Assembly: GCF_003312915.1 (NCBI RefSeq)
Contig: NZ_CP030261.1
Coordinates: 1,674,001 to 1,738,000 of the forward strand
Direction of reading: 5' to 3'
Origin: Flavobacterium fluviale
GTDB taxonomy: Bacteria > Bacteroidota > Bacteroidia > Flavobacteriales > Flavobacteriaceae
Length of the DNA: 64,000 nucleotides
Shown: positions 9,282 to 17,765 of the stretch, in pieces
Position numbering within the stretch: position 1 is the stretch's first letter
How the letters are laid out: the number at the start of each line of letters is the position of its first letter
Notes under the pieces: model-generated
The model's input: the letters and a program-made list of their open reading frames with translations, nothing else
Database searches by the model: none
Told to the model about the DNA's origin: nothing
Translations under genes and position numbers: made by a program

Positions 9282-11345
9282 ATGAAAACACAAATTGATT
9301 TAGATAATCCATTATTGCAAGAATGGTCTGGCGCGTATGGAGGAGTTCCAGATTTTACAAAATATAAAATTTCAGATTTTAAGGCCGCAATTGAATTTGC
9401 TATTAATGAAAAGTTGAATGAAATAGATGCGATTGCAAATAGTACCGAAAAGCCGACTTTTGAAAACACAATTACAGCTTTAGAGCTTTCGGGTGAAAAA
9501 TTAGAACGAATTCATGCTGTTTATGGAATTTACAGATCCAACTTAAGTTCTCCCGAATTCAATATTGTTGATACTGAAATGTCTCCAAAATTGGCGGCAA
9601 TAAATGATAAACTGTATCAAAATGAAAAACTTTTTTCGAGAATTGAATCTTTACACAAATCTGAAGAGAGTAAGAAATTAACAGCTGAGCAGCAGCGTTT
9701 GCTTTGGCTTTATTATACTGATTTTGTTCGAGAAGGGGCGGAGTTGAACAAAGACGATAAGAGTAAGGTAGCCAAGATCAATCAAGAACTGGCAAGTCTG
9801 TTTACTTTATTCAGTCAGAAATTATTAGCAGAAGAAAACGATCAGTATATTGAATTAAAAACAGAATCTGATTTTGATGGACTTCCAGAAGAATTTAAAA
9901 ATGCAGCAATAGCAGAAGCCAGAGAAAGAAATCTAAATGTTTTAGGATGTATTGGAAATACAAGATCTTCAATTGAGCCATTTTTAACCTTTTCAAGCCA
10001 AAGAAACCTAAGAGAAAAAGCATTTGATATTTTTGTTAAACGAGGTGATAACGGTAATGAAAATGATACTAACAATACTTTGGTTTCTATTCTAAAGTTA
10101 AGGGCAGAGAAGGCAAAAATATTGGGTTTTAAGAATTTTGCAGAGTGGAGTTTGTCTAACAAAATGGCAAAAGATCCGCAGAAAACTCTAGATTTAATGA
10201 ATTCTGTTTGGAAACCAGCTGTCGAAAAAGTAAAAAAAGATGTTGGTGCTATGCAGAAAATGGTAGACGAAGAAGGAGGGAACTTTAAAATTCAGCCTTG
10301 GGATTATCGCTATTATGCGGAAAAAGTTCGAAAAGCAAAATATGATTTAGATCAAAATGAAATAAAGCAATATCTTCAATTGGAAAATCTCCGTGAAGGA
10401 ATGTTTTGGACAGCAGGTAAGTTATTTGATTTAGGTTTTAGACAATTATTTGAGGTTCCTGTCTATCACCCAGATGTCCGCGTTTGGGAAGTAAATAATA
10501 AAAATACAGGAGAACCAATTGGGTTGTGGTATTTCGATCCATATGCACGCGTAGGCAAGCGTTCGGGAGCCTGGATGAATTCGCACCGAGATCAGCAGAA
10601 AATAAATGGGAAAGTACTTCCAATCGTATCTAACAATTGCAATTTTATTAAAGGAAATGCAGATGAACCGGTTTTAATTTCCTGGGATGATGCCACAACT
10701 TTGTTTCATGAATTTGGTCATGCTTTGCATGGTTTGTGTTCAAATGTTACCTATCCAAGTTTGTCTGGAACTTCTGTAGCTCGAGATTATGTAGAATTTC
10801 CATCGCAGCTATTAGAACATTGGCTTTCAACTCCAGAAGTATTAAATAAATTTGCATTGCATTACAAAACAAATGAGCCTTTGTCGCAATCATTGGTTGA
10901 GAGGATTGCCGTTGCAGCCAATTTTAATGAAGGTTTTGCAACTGTTGAAACGATCTCGAGTTCTTTTGTAGATATGAAGCTGCATTTAACAACAGAAACT
11001 ATTGATCCGCATAAATTTGAGAAACAAGTTTTAGATGAAATCAATATGCCGTATGAAATTGTTATGCGTCACAGAATTCCGCAGTTTGCCCATATTTTCT
11101 CAAGTGATGGATATGCGGCAGGCTATTATAGTTATTTATGGGCGGATGTGATAAATGCAGATGCCTATGAAGCATTTTTAGAAGCAAATGGACCTTTTGA
11201 TAAAAATATTTCTAAGCGTCTTTATGATAATGTTTTAAGTGTTGGAAATACGATCGATAATGAAAAGATGTATGAAAATTTCAGAGGACATGCTCCAAAG
11301 TCAGATGCTTTGATGCGAGCGAGAAATTTTCCAATCGAGAATTAA
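9282..11345 (+). CDS. M3 family zinc metallopeptidase (Dcp/oligopeptidase A type)
   Basis: A 687-residue thimet-type oligopeptidase, expected to cleave short peptides in the cytoplasm or, for Dcp-like members, to release C-terminal dipeptides. The zinc site is intact: HEFGHALH with its first His at about residue 476 from this start, and the third ligand in the ARDYVEFPSQ block about 25 residues later. The substrate-binding Tyr/His region RIPQFAHIFSSDGYAAGYYSY is present near the C-terminus. No signal peptide is seen. The frame opens four codons earlier at 9270 (MLLI); the start MKTQIDLD is chosen by similarity to the usual beginning of the family, but both are possible. Confidence 0.93.
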   Translation: MKTQIDLDNPLLQEWSGAYGGVPDFTKYKISDFKAAIEFAINEKLNEIDAIANSTEKPTFENTITALELSGEKLERIHAVYGIYRSNLSSPEFNIVDTEMSPKLAAINDKLYQNEKLFSRIESLHKSEESKKLTAEQQRLLWLYYTDFVREGAELNKDDKSKVAKINQELASLFTLFSQKLLAEENDQYIELKTESDFDGLPEEFKNAAIAEARERNLNVLGCIGNTRSSIEPFLTFSSQRNLREKAFDIFVKRGDNGNENDTNNTLVSILKLRAEKAKILGFKNFAEWSLSNKMAKDPQKTLDLMNSVWKPAVEKVKKDVGAMQKMVDEEGGNFKIQPWDYRYYAEKVRKAKYDLDQNEIKQYLQLENLREGMFWTAGKLFDLGFRQLFEVPVYHPDVRVWEVNNKNTGEPIGLWYFDPYARVGKRSGAWMNSHRDQQKINGKVLPIVSNNCNFIKGNADEPVLISWDDATTLFHEFGHALHGLCSNVTYPSLSGTSVARDYVEFPSQLLEHWLSTPEVLNKFALHYKTNEPLSQSLVERIAVAANFNEGFATVETISSSFVDMKLHLTTETIDPHKFEKQVLDEINMPYEIVMRHRIPQFAHIFSSDGYAAGYYSYLWADVINADAYEAFLEANGPFDKNISKRLYDNVLSVGNTIDNEKMYENFRGHAPKSDALMRARNFPIEN

Positions 11346-11360
11346 TAGCTGAAAATAAAA

Positions 11361-11390
11361 AAAGCCCGAATAAGTAAATATTCGGGCTTT
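11361..11390. terminator. Bidirectional terminator between the M3 peptidase and tsf
   Basis: AAAGCCCGAATA (11361-11372) and its perfect complement (11379-11390) form a 12-bp stem with a 6-nt loop. A-rich sequence on the left and T-rich on the right let it serve both convergent genes. Confidence 0.9.
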
Positions 11391-11412
11391 CCTTTATTGA
11401 AAAAATAATATA

Positions 11413-12375
11413 TTAACCTAAAGTAACTCTTTTGAAACCTGTGATTTCAACATTGAATCCTTTAACATAATCACCAACTTTTTTACTGTCATCTTTGATG
11501 AAGTTTTGATCTAATAAAGCTTTTTCTTGATCTAAAGTAGTGTTGTCAGAGATAAAACGCTGTACTTTTCCTGGAACAATTTTATCCCAAATTTGTTCTG
11601 GTTTACCTTCAGCTTTCAATTCAGCTTTAGCATCTTCTTCAGCTTGCTTTAAAACTTCTTCAGTTAATTGAGAGTAAGAAATGTATTTAGGAACATTTTT
11701 TAAAGTTTTTCCTAAACGTGCAGCTTCTTCATTTTCTTTTTCGATTACCGCAATACGAGCAGCAAGTTCAGAAGCAACAAAAGCAGGATCAAAATCTTTG
11801 TAAGATAATGTATCAGCTCCCATAGAAGCAACTTGCATAGAAACATCTTTTGTTAAAGTCTCAGCATTAGCGATTGGAGAAGAAATAGCTGTTAAAGCAG
11901 CAATTTTGTTTACGTGAACATAAGATCCAACGAAAGCACCTTCTAAAATTTCAAAACCACCGATTTCGATTTTTTCACCGATAACACCAGTTTGCTCGAT
12001 TAATTTTTCAGCAACAGTAATTCCGTTGAAATCTGAAGCTAAAAATTCTTCTTTAGAAGAGAAATTAATAGCTCTTTCAACTAGATCTTTAGCTAAAGTT
12101 ACGAAAGCCTCATTTTTACCTACGAAATCTGTTTCACAGTTCAAAGTTAAAATAGCTCCTTTAGTGTGGTCAGCATTAACAAAAGAAACAGCAGCTCCTT
12201 CAGAAGACTCACGGTCAGAACGGTTAGCAGCAACTTTTTGTCCTTTTTCTCTAAGGACTTGTATAGCTTTATCGAAATCTCCATCAGCTTCAACTAAAGC
12301 TTTTTTACAGTCCATCATTCCGGCACCTGTAGATTGTCTTAATTTATTTACGTCTGCAGCAGTAATTGTTGCCAT
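11413..12375 (-). CDS. tsf: Elongation factor Ts
   Basis: EF-Ts is the guanine nucleotide exchange factor for EF-Tu. The 320-residue protein is longer than the E. coli form but normal for Bacteroidota. The N-terminal signature LRQSTGAGMMDCKKALVEADGDFDKA is complete, followed by the DRESSEGA region and LNCETDFVGKNEAFV. It is the last gene of rplM-rpsI-rpsB-tsf, separated from rpsB by 138 bp that contain only AT-rich repeat-like text, and ends at a strong shared terminator. Confidence 0.98.
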   Translation of the reverse strand: MATITAADVNKLRQSTGAGMMDCKKALVEADGDFDKAIQVLREKGQKVAANRSDRESSEGAAVSFVNADHTKGAILTLNCETDFVGKNEAFVTLAKDLVERAINFSSKEEFLASDFNGITVAEKLIEQTGVIGEKIEIGGFEILEGAFVGSYVHVNKIAALTAISSPIANAETLTKDVSMQVASMGADTLSYKDFDPAFVASELAARIAVIEKENEEAARLGKTLKNVPKYISYSQLTEEVLKQAEEDAKAELKAEGKPEQIWDKIVPGKVQRFISDNTTLDQEKALLDQNFIKDDSKKVGDYVKGFNVEITGFKRVTLG

Positions 12376-12513
12376 AATATTTTGAATTTTAATGTTAAAA
12401 GTAAAAATTCCAGCTTTTAAATCCCAAACTCCAATTTTAATAAATTATCAACATAACGTTTTTAATTTTTTTCTTGGATTTTGGAATTTAAAATTTGGAA
12501 TTTAGAATTTGAT

Positions 12514-13281
12514 TTATTCTTCAGTTGCAGGAGCAGCTTCAGCTTCAACAGCAGGAGCAGCTTCTTCAGCAGCTTCAACTTCTTTTTCAGAACCTCTGTC
12601 AGAAAGACCTTCGATTACTGCAGTAGTTACTAAAGATAAAATTTTGTCAATTGATTTAGAAGCGTCATCATTTGCTGGAATCACGTAATCAACCTCTCTT
12701 GGGTCAGAATTCGTATCAACCATTGCGAAAACTGGAATGTTTAATTTTTGAGCTTCTTTTATTGCGATGTGTTCAGCTTTGATATCTACTACGAACAATG
12801 CTGCAGGCAGTCTAGACATATCAGCAATTGAACCTAAGTTTTTCTCTAATTTAGCACGTAGACGATCAACTTGCAAACGCTCTTTTTTAGATAGAGTGTT
12901 GAAAGTACCATCTTTCTTCATTTTATCAATAGAAGACATTTTTTTAACTGCCTTTCTGATAGTTACGAAGTTAGTTAGCATTCCACCTGGCCATCTTTCA
13001 GTGATGTAAGGCATGTTTGCAGCTTTTGCTTTATCAGCAACGATGTCTTTTGCTTGTTTTTTGGTAGCTACGAATAAAATTTTTCTACCTGATGCAGCGA
13101 TTTTTTTCAAAGCTTCGTTAGCCTCTTCAATTTTAGCTGCAGTTTTATATAGATTGATAATGTGAATACCATTACGCTCCATATAAATGTAAGGAGCCAT
13201 GTTTGGATCCCATTTTCTAGTCATGTGTCCGAAGTGAACACCTGCTTCTAGTAATTCTTTTACTTCTATTTTGTTTGCCAT
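12514..13281 (-). CDS. rpsB: 30S ribosomal protein S2
   Basis: S2 of the small ribosomal subunit, 255 residues. Hallmarks are LEAGVHFGHMTRKWDPNMAPYIY near the start, ERWPGGMLTNFVTIRK, and the PVFAMVDTNSDPREVDYVIPANDDASKSI block. A 20-odd residue Ala/Glu-rich low-complexity tail (EEAAPAVEAEAAPATEE) extends past the fold, a common addition in this phylum. The 227-bp spacer from rpsI contains several possible RNA hairpins that could be a leader for S2 autoregulation. Confidence 0.98.
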   Translation of the reverse strand: MANKIEVKELLEAGVHFGHMTRKWDPNMAPYIYMERNGIHIINLYKTAAKIEEANEALKKIAASGRKILFVATKKQAKDIVADKAKAANMPYITERWPGGMLTNFVTIRKAVKKMSSIDKMKKDGTFNTLSKKERLQVDRLRAKLEKNLGSIADMSRLPAALFVVDIKAEHIAIKEAQKLNIPVFAMVDTNSDPREVDYVIPANDDASKSIDKILSLVTTAVIEGLSDRGSEKEVEAAEEAAPAVEAEAAPATEE

Positions 13282-13508
13282 TTTTGTACTAGTTTACGTT
13301 CTGTTGATTAGCAATGTGTTTTGGCTTTAGGCGCTAAGCTGTAAGCTTTAGGCTTCGAGCATTGACTTTAAGACTTTCGACTTTAAGACTCAACCCATTT
13401 AGATGCTAAACTATATCCTACCTCGATAGGAGAGCAACAATAACTGTGTTTTTTAATTTCAATAAATAATTGATAATGTCTTGTCCCATTTGAACAAGAC
13501 AGGTAATA
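13282..13508 (-). other. rpsI-rpsB spacer with repeats and possible leader RNA
   Basis: No gene is present. Just after rpsI a 7-bp stem, GTCTTGT (13478-13484) with ACAAGAC (13494-13500), is seen without a T-tract. Further on, TCCTA (13416-13420) pairs with TAGGA (13427-13431) around a CCTCGA loop, and a 12-bp direct repeat GACTTTAAGACT occurs at 13364-13375 and 13379-13390 in text typical of amplified intergenic repeats. A role in S2 control is possible but unproven. Confidence 0.45.
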
Positions 13509-13895
13509 TTAACGTTTAGAGAATTGGAATCTCTTACGAGCTTTCTTCTGACCGAATTTCTTACGTTCAACCATTCTTGGGTCTCTTGTTAATAAACCTT
13601 CTGGTTTAAGGATTCCTCTGTTTTCAGCGTTAACTTCACACATTACGCGTGCTAATGCCATTCTTACAGCTTCTGCTTGACCAGTTGTACCACCTCCGTA
13701 AACGTTTACTTTAACGTCAAAGTTGTTTACATTTTCTGTCATAGACAATGGTTGTAAAACTTTGTATTGTAAAGTTGCAGTTGGAAAGTAAGTTGCGAAT
13801 TCTTTTTTGTTTACAGTGATATTTCCTGTTCCTTCAGAAACGTATACACGTGCAACAGCGGTTTTTCTTCTACCGATTTTGTGAATAACTCCCAT
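13509..13895 (-). CDS. rpsI: 30S ribosomal protein S9
   Basis: S9 of the small subunit, 128 residues, with the typical beginning IGRRKTAVARVYVSEGTGNITVN, the GGGTTGQAEAVRMALARVM core and the basic C-terminal tail ending QFSKR that reaches the P site. The start overlaps the rplM stop by one base (TAATG), as expected for these coupled genes. Confidence 0.98.
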   Translation of the reverse strand: MGVIHKIGRRKTAVARVYVSEGTGNITVNKKEFATYFPTATLQYKVLQPLSMTENVNNFDVKVNVYGGGTTGQAEAVRMALARVMCEVNAENRGILKPEGLLTRDPRMVERKKFGQKKARKRFQFSKR

Positions 13896-14350
13896 TACTT
13901 AAGATCATTTAGGTTAACAGTTCTAGGTTTTTGAGCTCCGTGAGTATGCTCAGATCCTACAACAACATTTAGATTTCTAAAAAGTTCTGCTCCTAATTTG
14001 TTTTTAGGTAACATACCTTTTACAGCTTTTTCTACTAATAATGCAGGGTTTTTAGCTTGCAATACTTTAGCAGTTAAAGTTCTTTGTCCTCCTGGGTAAC
14101 CTGTATGACGCATGTAAATTTTGTCATTCAATTTTGTACCTGTAAGGTTAATTTTTTCTGAGTTGATAACAATTACGTTATCTCCACAGTCAACGTGCGG
14201 TGTGTAACTTGGCTTGTACTTACCTCTTAAGATCATAGCAACCTTAGATGCAAGACGTCCTAAGTTATGACCATCAGCGTCAACAACAATCCACTCTTTA
14301 GTTACAGTGCTTTTGTTTGCTGAAACTGTTTTGTAGCTTAATGCGTCCAT
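13895..14350 (-). CDS. rplM: 50S ribosomal protein L13
   Basis: L13 of the large subunit, 151 residues, with EWIVVDADGHNLGRLASKVAMILRGK and the HTGYPGG and GMLPKNKLG blocks. It is the first gene of the rplM-rpsI-rpsB-tsf cluster. Promoter boxes lie 44-74 bp upstream, so the 5' leader is short, about 40 nt. Confidence 0.98.
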   Translation of the reverse strand: MDALSYKTVSANKSTVTKEWIVVDADGHNLGRLASKVAMILRGKYKPSYTPHVDCGDNVIVINSEKINLTGTKLNDKIYMRHTGYPGGQRTLTAKVLQAKNPALLVEKAVKGMLPKNKLGAELFRNLNVVVGSEHTHGAQKPRTVNLNDLK

Positions 14351-14373
14351 AATATTATTTTAATTAAACATTC

Positions 14374-14393
14374 CATCCCCAATAAAGGGGATG
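14374..14393. repeat. Hairpin at the rplM transcription start
   Basis: CATCCCC (14374-14380) and GGGGATG (14387-14393) form a perfect 7-bp inverted repeat directly downstream of the rplM -7 box on the minus strand. Because the expected start of transcription falls within the first arm, it may act on DNA rather than RNA. Confidence 0.5.
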
Positions 14394-14424
14394 CAAAAGT
14401 ACAATTAATTATTTTAAAACCAAA
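14394..14424 (-). promoter_or_regulatory. Bacteroidota-type promoter of rplM-rpsI
   Basis: On the minus strand TTTG (14424-14421), a 19-bp spacer, then TACTTTTG (14401-14394) match the Bacteroidota housekeeping consensus exactly. Transcription should begin near 14388-14391. Confidence 0.85.
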
Positions 14425-14486
14425 TACCTGAAAAGAATATTTTATCTGCTGAAAATCAGGGCTTCAGTTTTTTAATAAAGTAATGT

Positions 14487-14522
14487 ATAAAAAAAACCGT
14501 CTCACATTAAGTTAAGACGGTT
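14487..14522 (-). terminator. Terminator after the ferritin-like gene pair
   Basis: AACCGTCT (14495-14502) and AGACGGTT (14515-14522) form an 8-bp stem with a 12-nt loop, followed on the minus strand by a T-rich run from the A-tract at 14487-14496. Confidence 0.75.
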
Positions 14523-14544
14523 CAGTATGTGTAGAAAAAAAATA

Positions 14545-15357
14545 TTAGACAATAAAAATATTGGCAATATCGACTACTTGTTGTGTAGTTAATGGTTCGT
14601 CATAAGCCTCTGAACCTGCTGCTGCACCAAATGCTGTTGCGGTATTAAAGCCAGCCTGCATTGTTACTCCTTCACCATCATAAACAGCTTGCGTAGCTGC
14701 CGGCATGCCGGCGCCTCGATCCGAATTGGATATCCATCCTTTTAAACCTCTTAATCTTCTAACTTCAGAAGCATGACGAGCTTCAACAGAGTGAATCTGA
14801 AGCGCTGCTGTTAATAAGTCTGGTGTTGTAATTAAGTTGGCAGCTTGTCCTTTATAAGCTCTTACACCTGTATCTTCAAAAGCTTGTGCCAAAGCTAAAA
14901 ACGTTGGATAATCATTAAAAGGATCAAAAGCACCTCCAACAGTAAAGTCAAATGTAGGTTTTGGAACAAAGTTAGCGCTTGCTGTACCGCCAAGTCCTGC
15001 GATCAAAAATTTCACATGATCAGATTCGTGAGCTGCGATCTGCTGAAATACTTTTAAATCACGTCCGCCATTTTCAGATGCAGGAATTACTCCAGAATCT
15101 AATGCCATAGCGTAAAATTCATCTTCTAAATATTCTAATGTTAATGCAAATTGCAAAGCTCCGATAGGAGTGGCGGGAGTTGCTGTAATATCTTTTGCAA
15201 ATGCTTTATTGGTAAGAGCCGATAATCCGAATGGGATTGAAGCTAAGGCTAAATTTTTTCCGATATTCCCAAACTGCGAAAAACTGTCTCTTCTTGAGCC
15301 TGTGCTTTTCATTAAATTGTCGTCAGTAAAGGTTTCTATAAATTTTAAAATGTTCAT
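14545..15357 (-). CDS. Exported ferritin-like domain protein (second of pair)
   Basis: A 270-residue protein with a four-helix ferritin-like domain of the Ferritin_2 type. The N-terminus has a possible twin-arginine signal: GSRRDSFSQFGN, then a hydrophobic stretch ending near TNKAFAKD. The domain shows ALTLEYLEDEFYAMAL, IAAHESDHVKFL and IHSVEARHASEVRR, the Glu/His pairs that could hold a di-iron centre. The biological role of this family is not known; export folded by Tat would suit a metal protein. It lies 25 bp after its paralogue and shares its terminator, so both are probably one operon. Confidence 0.82.
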   Translation of the reverse strand: MNILKFIETFTDDNLMKSTGSRRDSFSQFGNIGKNLALASIPFGLSALTNKAFAKDITATPATPIGALQFALTLEYLEDEFYAMALDSGVIPASENGGRDLKVFQQIAAHESDHVKFLIAGLGGTASANFVPKPTFDFTVGGAFDPFNDYPTFLALAQAFEDTGVRAYKGQAANLITTPDLLTAALQIHSVEARHASEVRRLRGLKGWISNSDRGAGMPAATQAVYDGEGVTMQAGFNTATAFGAAAGSEAYDEPLTTQQVVDIANIFIV

Positions 15358-15382
15358 AATTTCTAAGTTTTACTGGTTAAGA

Positions 15383-16129
15383 TTAAGGTAGGTATTTGGC
15401 TGTAAATTTTGTAGTAATAAAATTGGCAGCAATCGGCAGGATTTTAGACGGATCTTTAGCATCATCTAAACCTGTTGACATATTTACAATATCATCTCCG
15501 GCAAAATCTTTTGAATTCGGATTAATTAAACTTCTAATTGCGGCTGCATGCCTGGCCTCTACAGAAACAATTTTTCCTGCTAATAATAGGTAGTCGGCAG
15601 TTTTGATCAATTTTCCTGCTCCATTATAAGCGGCAACTCCAGTATCTTCAAGTGCTTTAGCAGTAGCCAAAACTTCGGTACGGCTATTGAAATTTAAAGA
15701 ACCGTAAGTAAAAGCCAAAGAAGGCAGTAATTGAGAACTTGGATCTGGAAGTGCTCCAGTCAAAGCGGCTTTAAAGAAATCTCTATGAACTACTTCATGA
15801 TGGTATAAGTCAGTTAGAACCTGGCGTTCTGTATCGTTGAATACACTATTAAAACCAGAAGCATTTACGACTTTTGTATAAAAATCTGCTTCTAATTGTT
15901 CTAAAGCGTAAGCATAAGTAAGCACTCCAAAGTCTCCGGAGCCTAAATCAAAAACACCATTCCTTACTCCAGGTAAAGAAGTGTCTTCCATATCGTTATC
16001 GTTATCATTGTCGCTGCAGCCAGCTAAAACTAAACCTGTGGTCACTAATGTTAATCCACTGAGCTTAAGAAAGCTCCTTCTGCTATTCAGTGAAGGATCA
16101 ACTTCATGAATTTTAACTTCGTTTTTCAT
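15383..16129 (-). CDS. Exported ferritin-like domain lipoprotein (first of pair)
   Basis: A 248-residue paralogue of the next gene. The N-terminus combines a twin-arginine motif (NSRRSFLKLSG) with a lipobox (LAG-C38) and an Asn/Asp-rich linker, which points to a Tat-exported lipoprotein. The ferritin-like helices carry ALEQLEADFYTKVV, LYHHEVVHRDFFKAAL and IVSVEARHAAAIRS; the Glu and His residues are in the positions expected for a di-iron site. It is divergent from the LacI-type regulator, 195 bp away. Function unknown; metal binding is an inference from the fold. Confidence 0.82.
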   Translation of the reverse strand: MKNEVKIHEVDPSLNSRRSFLKLSGLTLVTTGLVLAGCSDNDNDNDMEDTSLPGVRNGVFDLGSGDFGVLTYAYALEQLEADFYTKVVNASGFNSVFNDTERQVLTDLYHHEVVHRDFFKAALTGALPDPSSQLLPSLAFTYGSLNFNSRTEVLATAKALEDTGVAAYNGAGKLIKTADYLLLAGKIVSVEARHAAAIRSLINPNSKDFAGDDIVNMSTGLDDAKDPSKILPIAANFITTKFTAKYLP

Positions 16130-16291
16130 AATCTAGGTTTTTATTAAGGTTAATAACATCGTATTAAGTTTATTAACGAAATTTTTGTAGGTACGGTTTC
16201 AGAAAAATCCTCTTTTTTTATTTTATTTCGAATTGAGCATAGAATTTCAAATACTGGTAGTTGTTTTTTGTTTTATTTTCGGTAATTCTAC

Positions 16292-16299
16292 TATATTTG
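16292..16299 (+). promoter_or_regulatory. Promoter -7 element for the LacI-type regulator
   Basis: TATATTTG matches TAnnTTTG and lies 26 bp before the start codon; TTTG at 16267-16270 is 21 bp upstream, slightly further than the usual 19. Confidence 0.5.
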
Positions 16300-16324
16300 T
16301 ATTAATTACATAAACTTTTATTAG

Positions 16325-17350
16325 ATGAAAGCTAAAGCAACTCTAAAACAAATTGCGAAGGAACTAGGAGTTTCTGTGTCTACAGTGTCAAAAGCGCTTA
16401 ATGACAGTCCGGAAATAAGTGAGCAGACGAAGGTGAAGATTAAGGAGTATGCCAAACTCAAAAATTATAAGCCGAATGTTATTGGTCTGAATTTAAAGAA
16501 TCGTAAAACCAAAACTATTGGAGTTATTATTCCTAATATTCTAAATTCTTTCTTTGCAAAAGTTTTTAGCGGTATTGAGAAAGTTGCCGATAAAAAGGGA
16601 TATAATGTAATTACTTGTATTTCTAATGAATCTCTTGAAAAAGAAGTTCATACTTTAGAAATGTTGAGCAACGGAACTATCGACGGATTTATATTATCTG
16701 TTTCTCAAGAAGCTCAAAAATTGCAGGATTATAATCATTTCTCTGAAATAATTAATGACGGAACTCCAATAGTAATGTTCGATCGTATTGCAGATGAAGT
16801 AGATTGTGATAAAGTTGTGGTAGATGATTTTGATTCGGCTTTAAACTCTACACAGCATTTAATTAATCTAGGATGCAAAAATATAGCTTTGATATCTTCT
16901 GTAGATAATTTAAGTGTTGGAAAACTGAGAGCAGACGGATATTTGAAAGCGTTAAAAGACAATAATATTCCAGTAAACGAAAAAATTATTCTTCGTACCG
17001 ATTCTGAAGATGATATGAAAGCTAAAATAGATTCGCTTTTTGATCATAAAATCGACGGAATTTTTGCTTTGGATGAAAATGATTCAGTTGCTGCTTTAAG
17101 AGTGAGTTTGAAAAAAGGATACAGAGTTCCAGAAGATATATCAATAATAGGTTTCGCAGACGGAATTTTAGCTTCGAGACGTTTGTCACCAAGTTTGACT
17201 ACTATAAGTCAGCATGGTGTTGAAATTGGAGAAACTGCTGCAAAAAGATTAATCGAAAGATTAGAAGAACCAGAAGGAACAATTTCAGAATATGAAACCA
17301 TCGTGATTAAGACGAAATTGAAAGAACGAGAGTCGACTAGAAAAGCTTAA
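16325..17350 (+). CDS. LacI/GalR family transcriptional regulator
   Basis: A 341-residue repressor-type regulator. The N-terminal helix-turn-helix with hinge is ATLKQIAKELGVSVSTVSKALNDSPEIS, followed by the periplasmic-binding-protein-like effector domain with TIGVIIPNILNSFFAKVFSGIEKVA, DGFILSVSQEAQ, VVVDDFDSA and the final DISIIGFADGILASRRLSPSLTTISQ. Members usually respond to sugars, but there are no sugar uptake or degradation genes nearby, so target and ligand cannot be deduced. The adjacent divergent ferritin-like operon is one possible target. It ends at a strong terminator. Confidence 0.93.
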   Translation: MKAKATLKQIAKELGVSVSTVSKALNDSPEISEQTKVKIKEYAKLKNYKPNVIGLNLKNRKTKTIGVIIPNILNSFFAKVFSGIEKVADKKGYNVITCISNESLEKEVHTLEMLSNGTIDGFILSVSQEAQKLQDYNHFSEIINDGTPIVMFDRIADEVDCDKVVVDDFDSALNSTQHLINLGCKNIALISSVDNLSVGKLRADGYLKALKDNNIPVNEKIILRTDSEDDMKAKIDSLFDHKIDGIFALDENDSVAALRVSLKKGYRVPEDISIIGFADGILASRRLSPSLTTISQHGVEIGETAAKRLIERLEEPEGTISEYETIVIKTKLKERESTRKA

Positions 17351-17356
17351 ATAAAC

Positions 17357-17386
17357 AAAAACCATCTGCTGCAACAGATGGTTTTT
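17357..17386. terminator. Terminator between the LacI-type gene and the effector cassette
   Basis: AAAAACCATCTG (17357-17368) pairs perfectly with CAGATGGTTTTT (17375-17386) around a 6-nt loop. It is flanked by T on the right and A on the left and can stop both convergent transcripts. Confidence 0.88.
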
Positions 17387-17431
17387 TGTTTATTATAGAA
17401 ATAACAAGATTTTAAACCTTGCTTTATGTGA

Positions 17432-17740
17432 CTAATGGTATACATATTTTAATCTGGTTATACAGTATATAAAAAGACAGAGATAAAATAGAATAATACC
17501 TAAATTTGTGTTTCTGAAAGTTTTGTTTTGTGAATTATGAAACTCATATGATTCCATTATTAAAATTAATATGGTACAAAATAGAATAAAAAATAGAGCA
17601 ATTACGATGAAAGGTATAGAATGTAAACCATTACATATAAATGCTAATATTACCGAGATTAAAAAGAAAATAAAAAAAGGAATTACTGTTCTGGAAAAAA
17701 TATGAATTAAAAGAGTTTTCTTAAATATATCATTTTTCAT
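17432..17740 (-). CDS. Small three-helix membrane protein, last gene of cassette
   Basis: A 102-residue hydrophobic protein with three predicted membrane segments (roughly residues 8-33, 38-60 and 78-98) and short charged loops. I recognise no family. The frame is open to 17779, which would overlap the DUF2931 gene by 14 bp; the ATG at 17740 (MKNDIFKK) gives a more natural N-terminus. Being last in a cassette with a predicted lipase effector, it is a candidate immunity or accessory protein, but this rests on position alone. Confidence 0.55.
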   Translation of the reverse strand: MKNDIFKKTLLIHIFSRTVIPFFIFFLISVILAFICNGLHSIPFIVIALFFILFCTILILIMESYEFHNSQNKTFRNTNLGIILFYLCLFIYCITRLKYVYH

Positions 17741-17765
17741 AGTTTTAAATTTTCGTTTGCAATTA

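Noticed and set aside
13364..13431. tRNA-like remnant upstream of rpsB
   Set aside because: A D-arm-like segment could be imagined on the minus strand, but no acceptor, anticodon or T arm can be paired with it.
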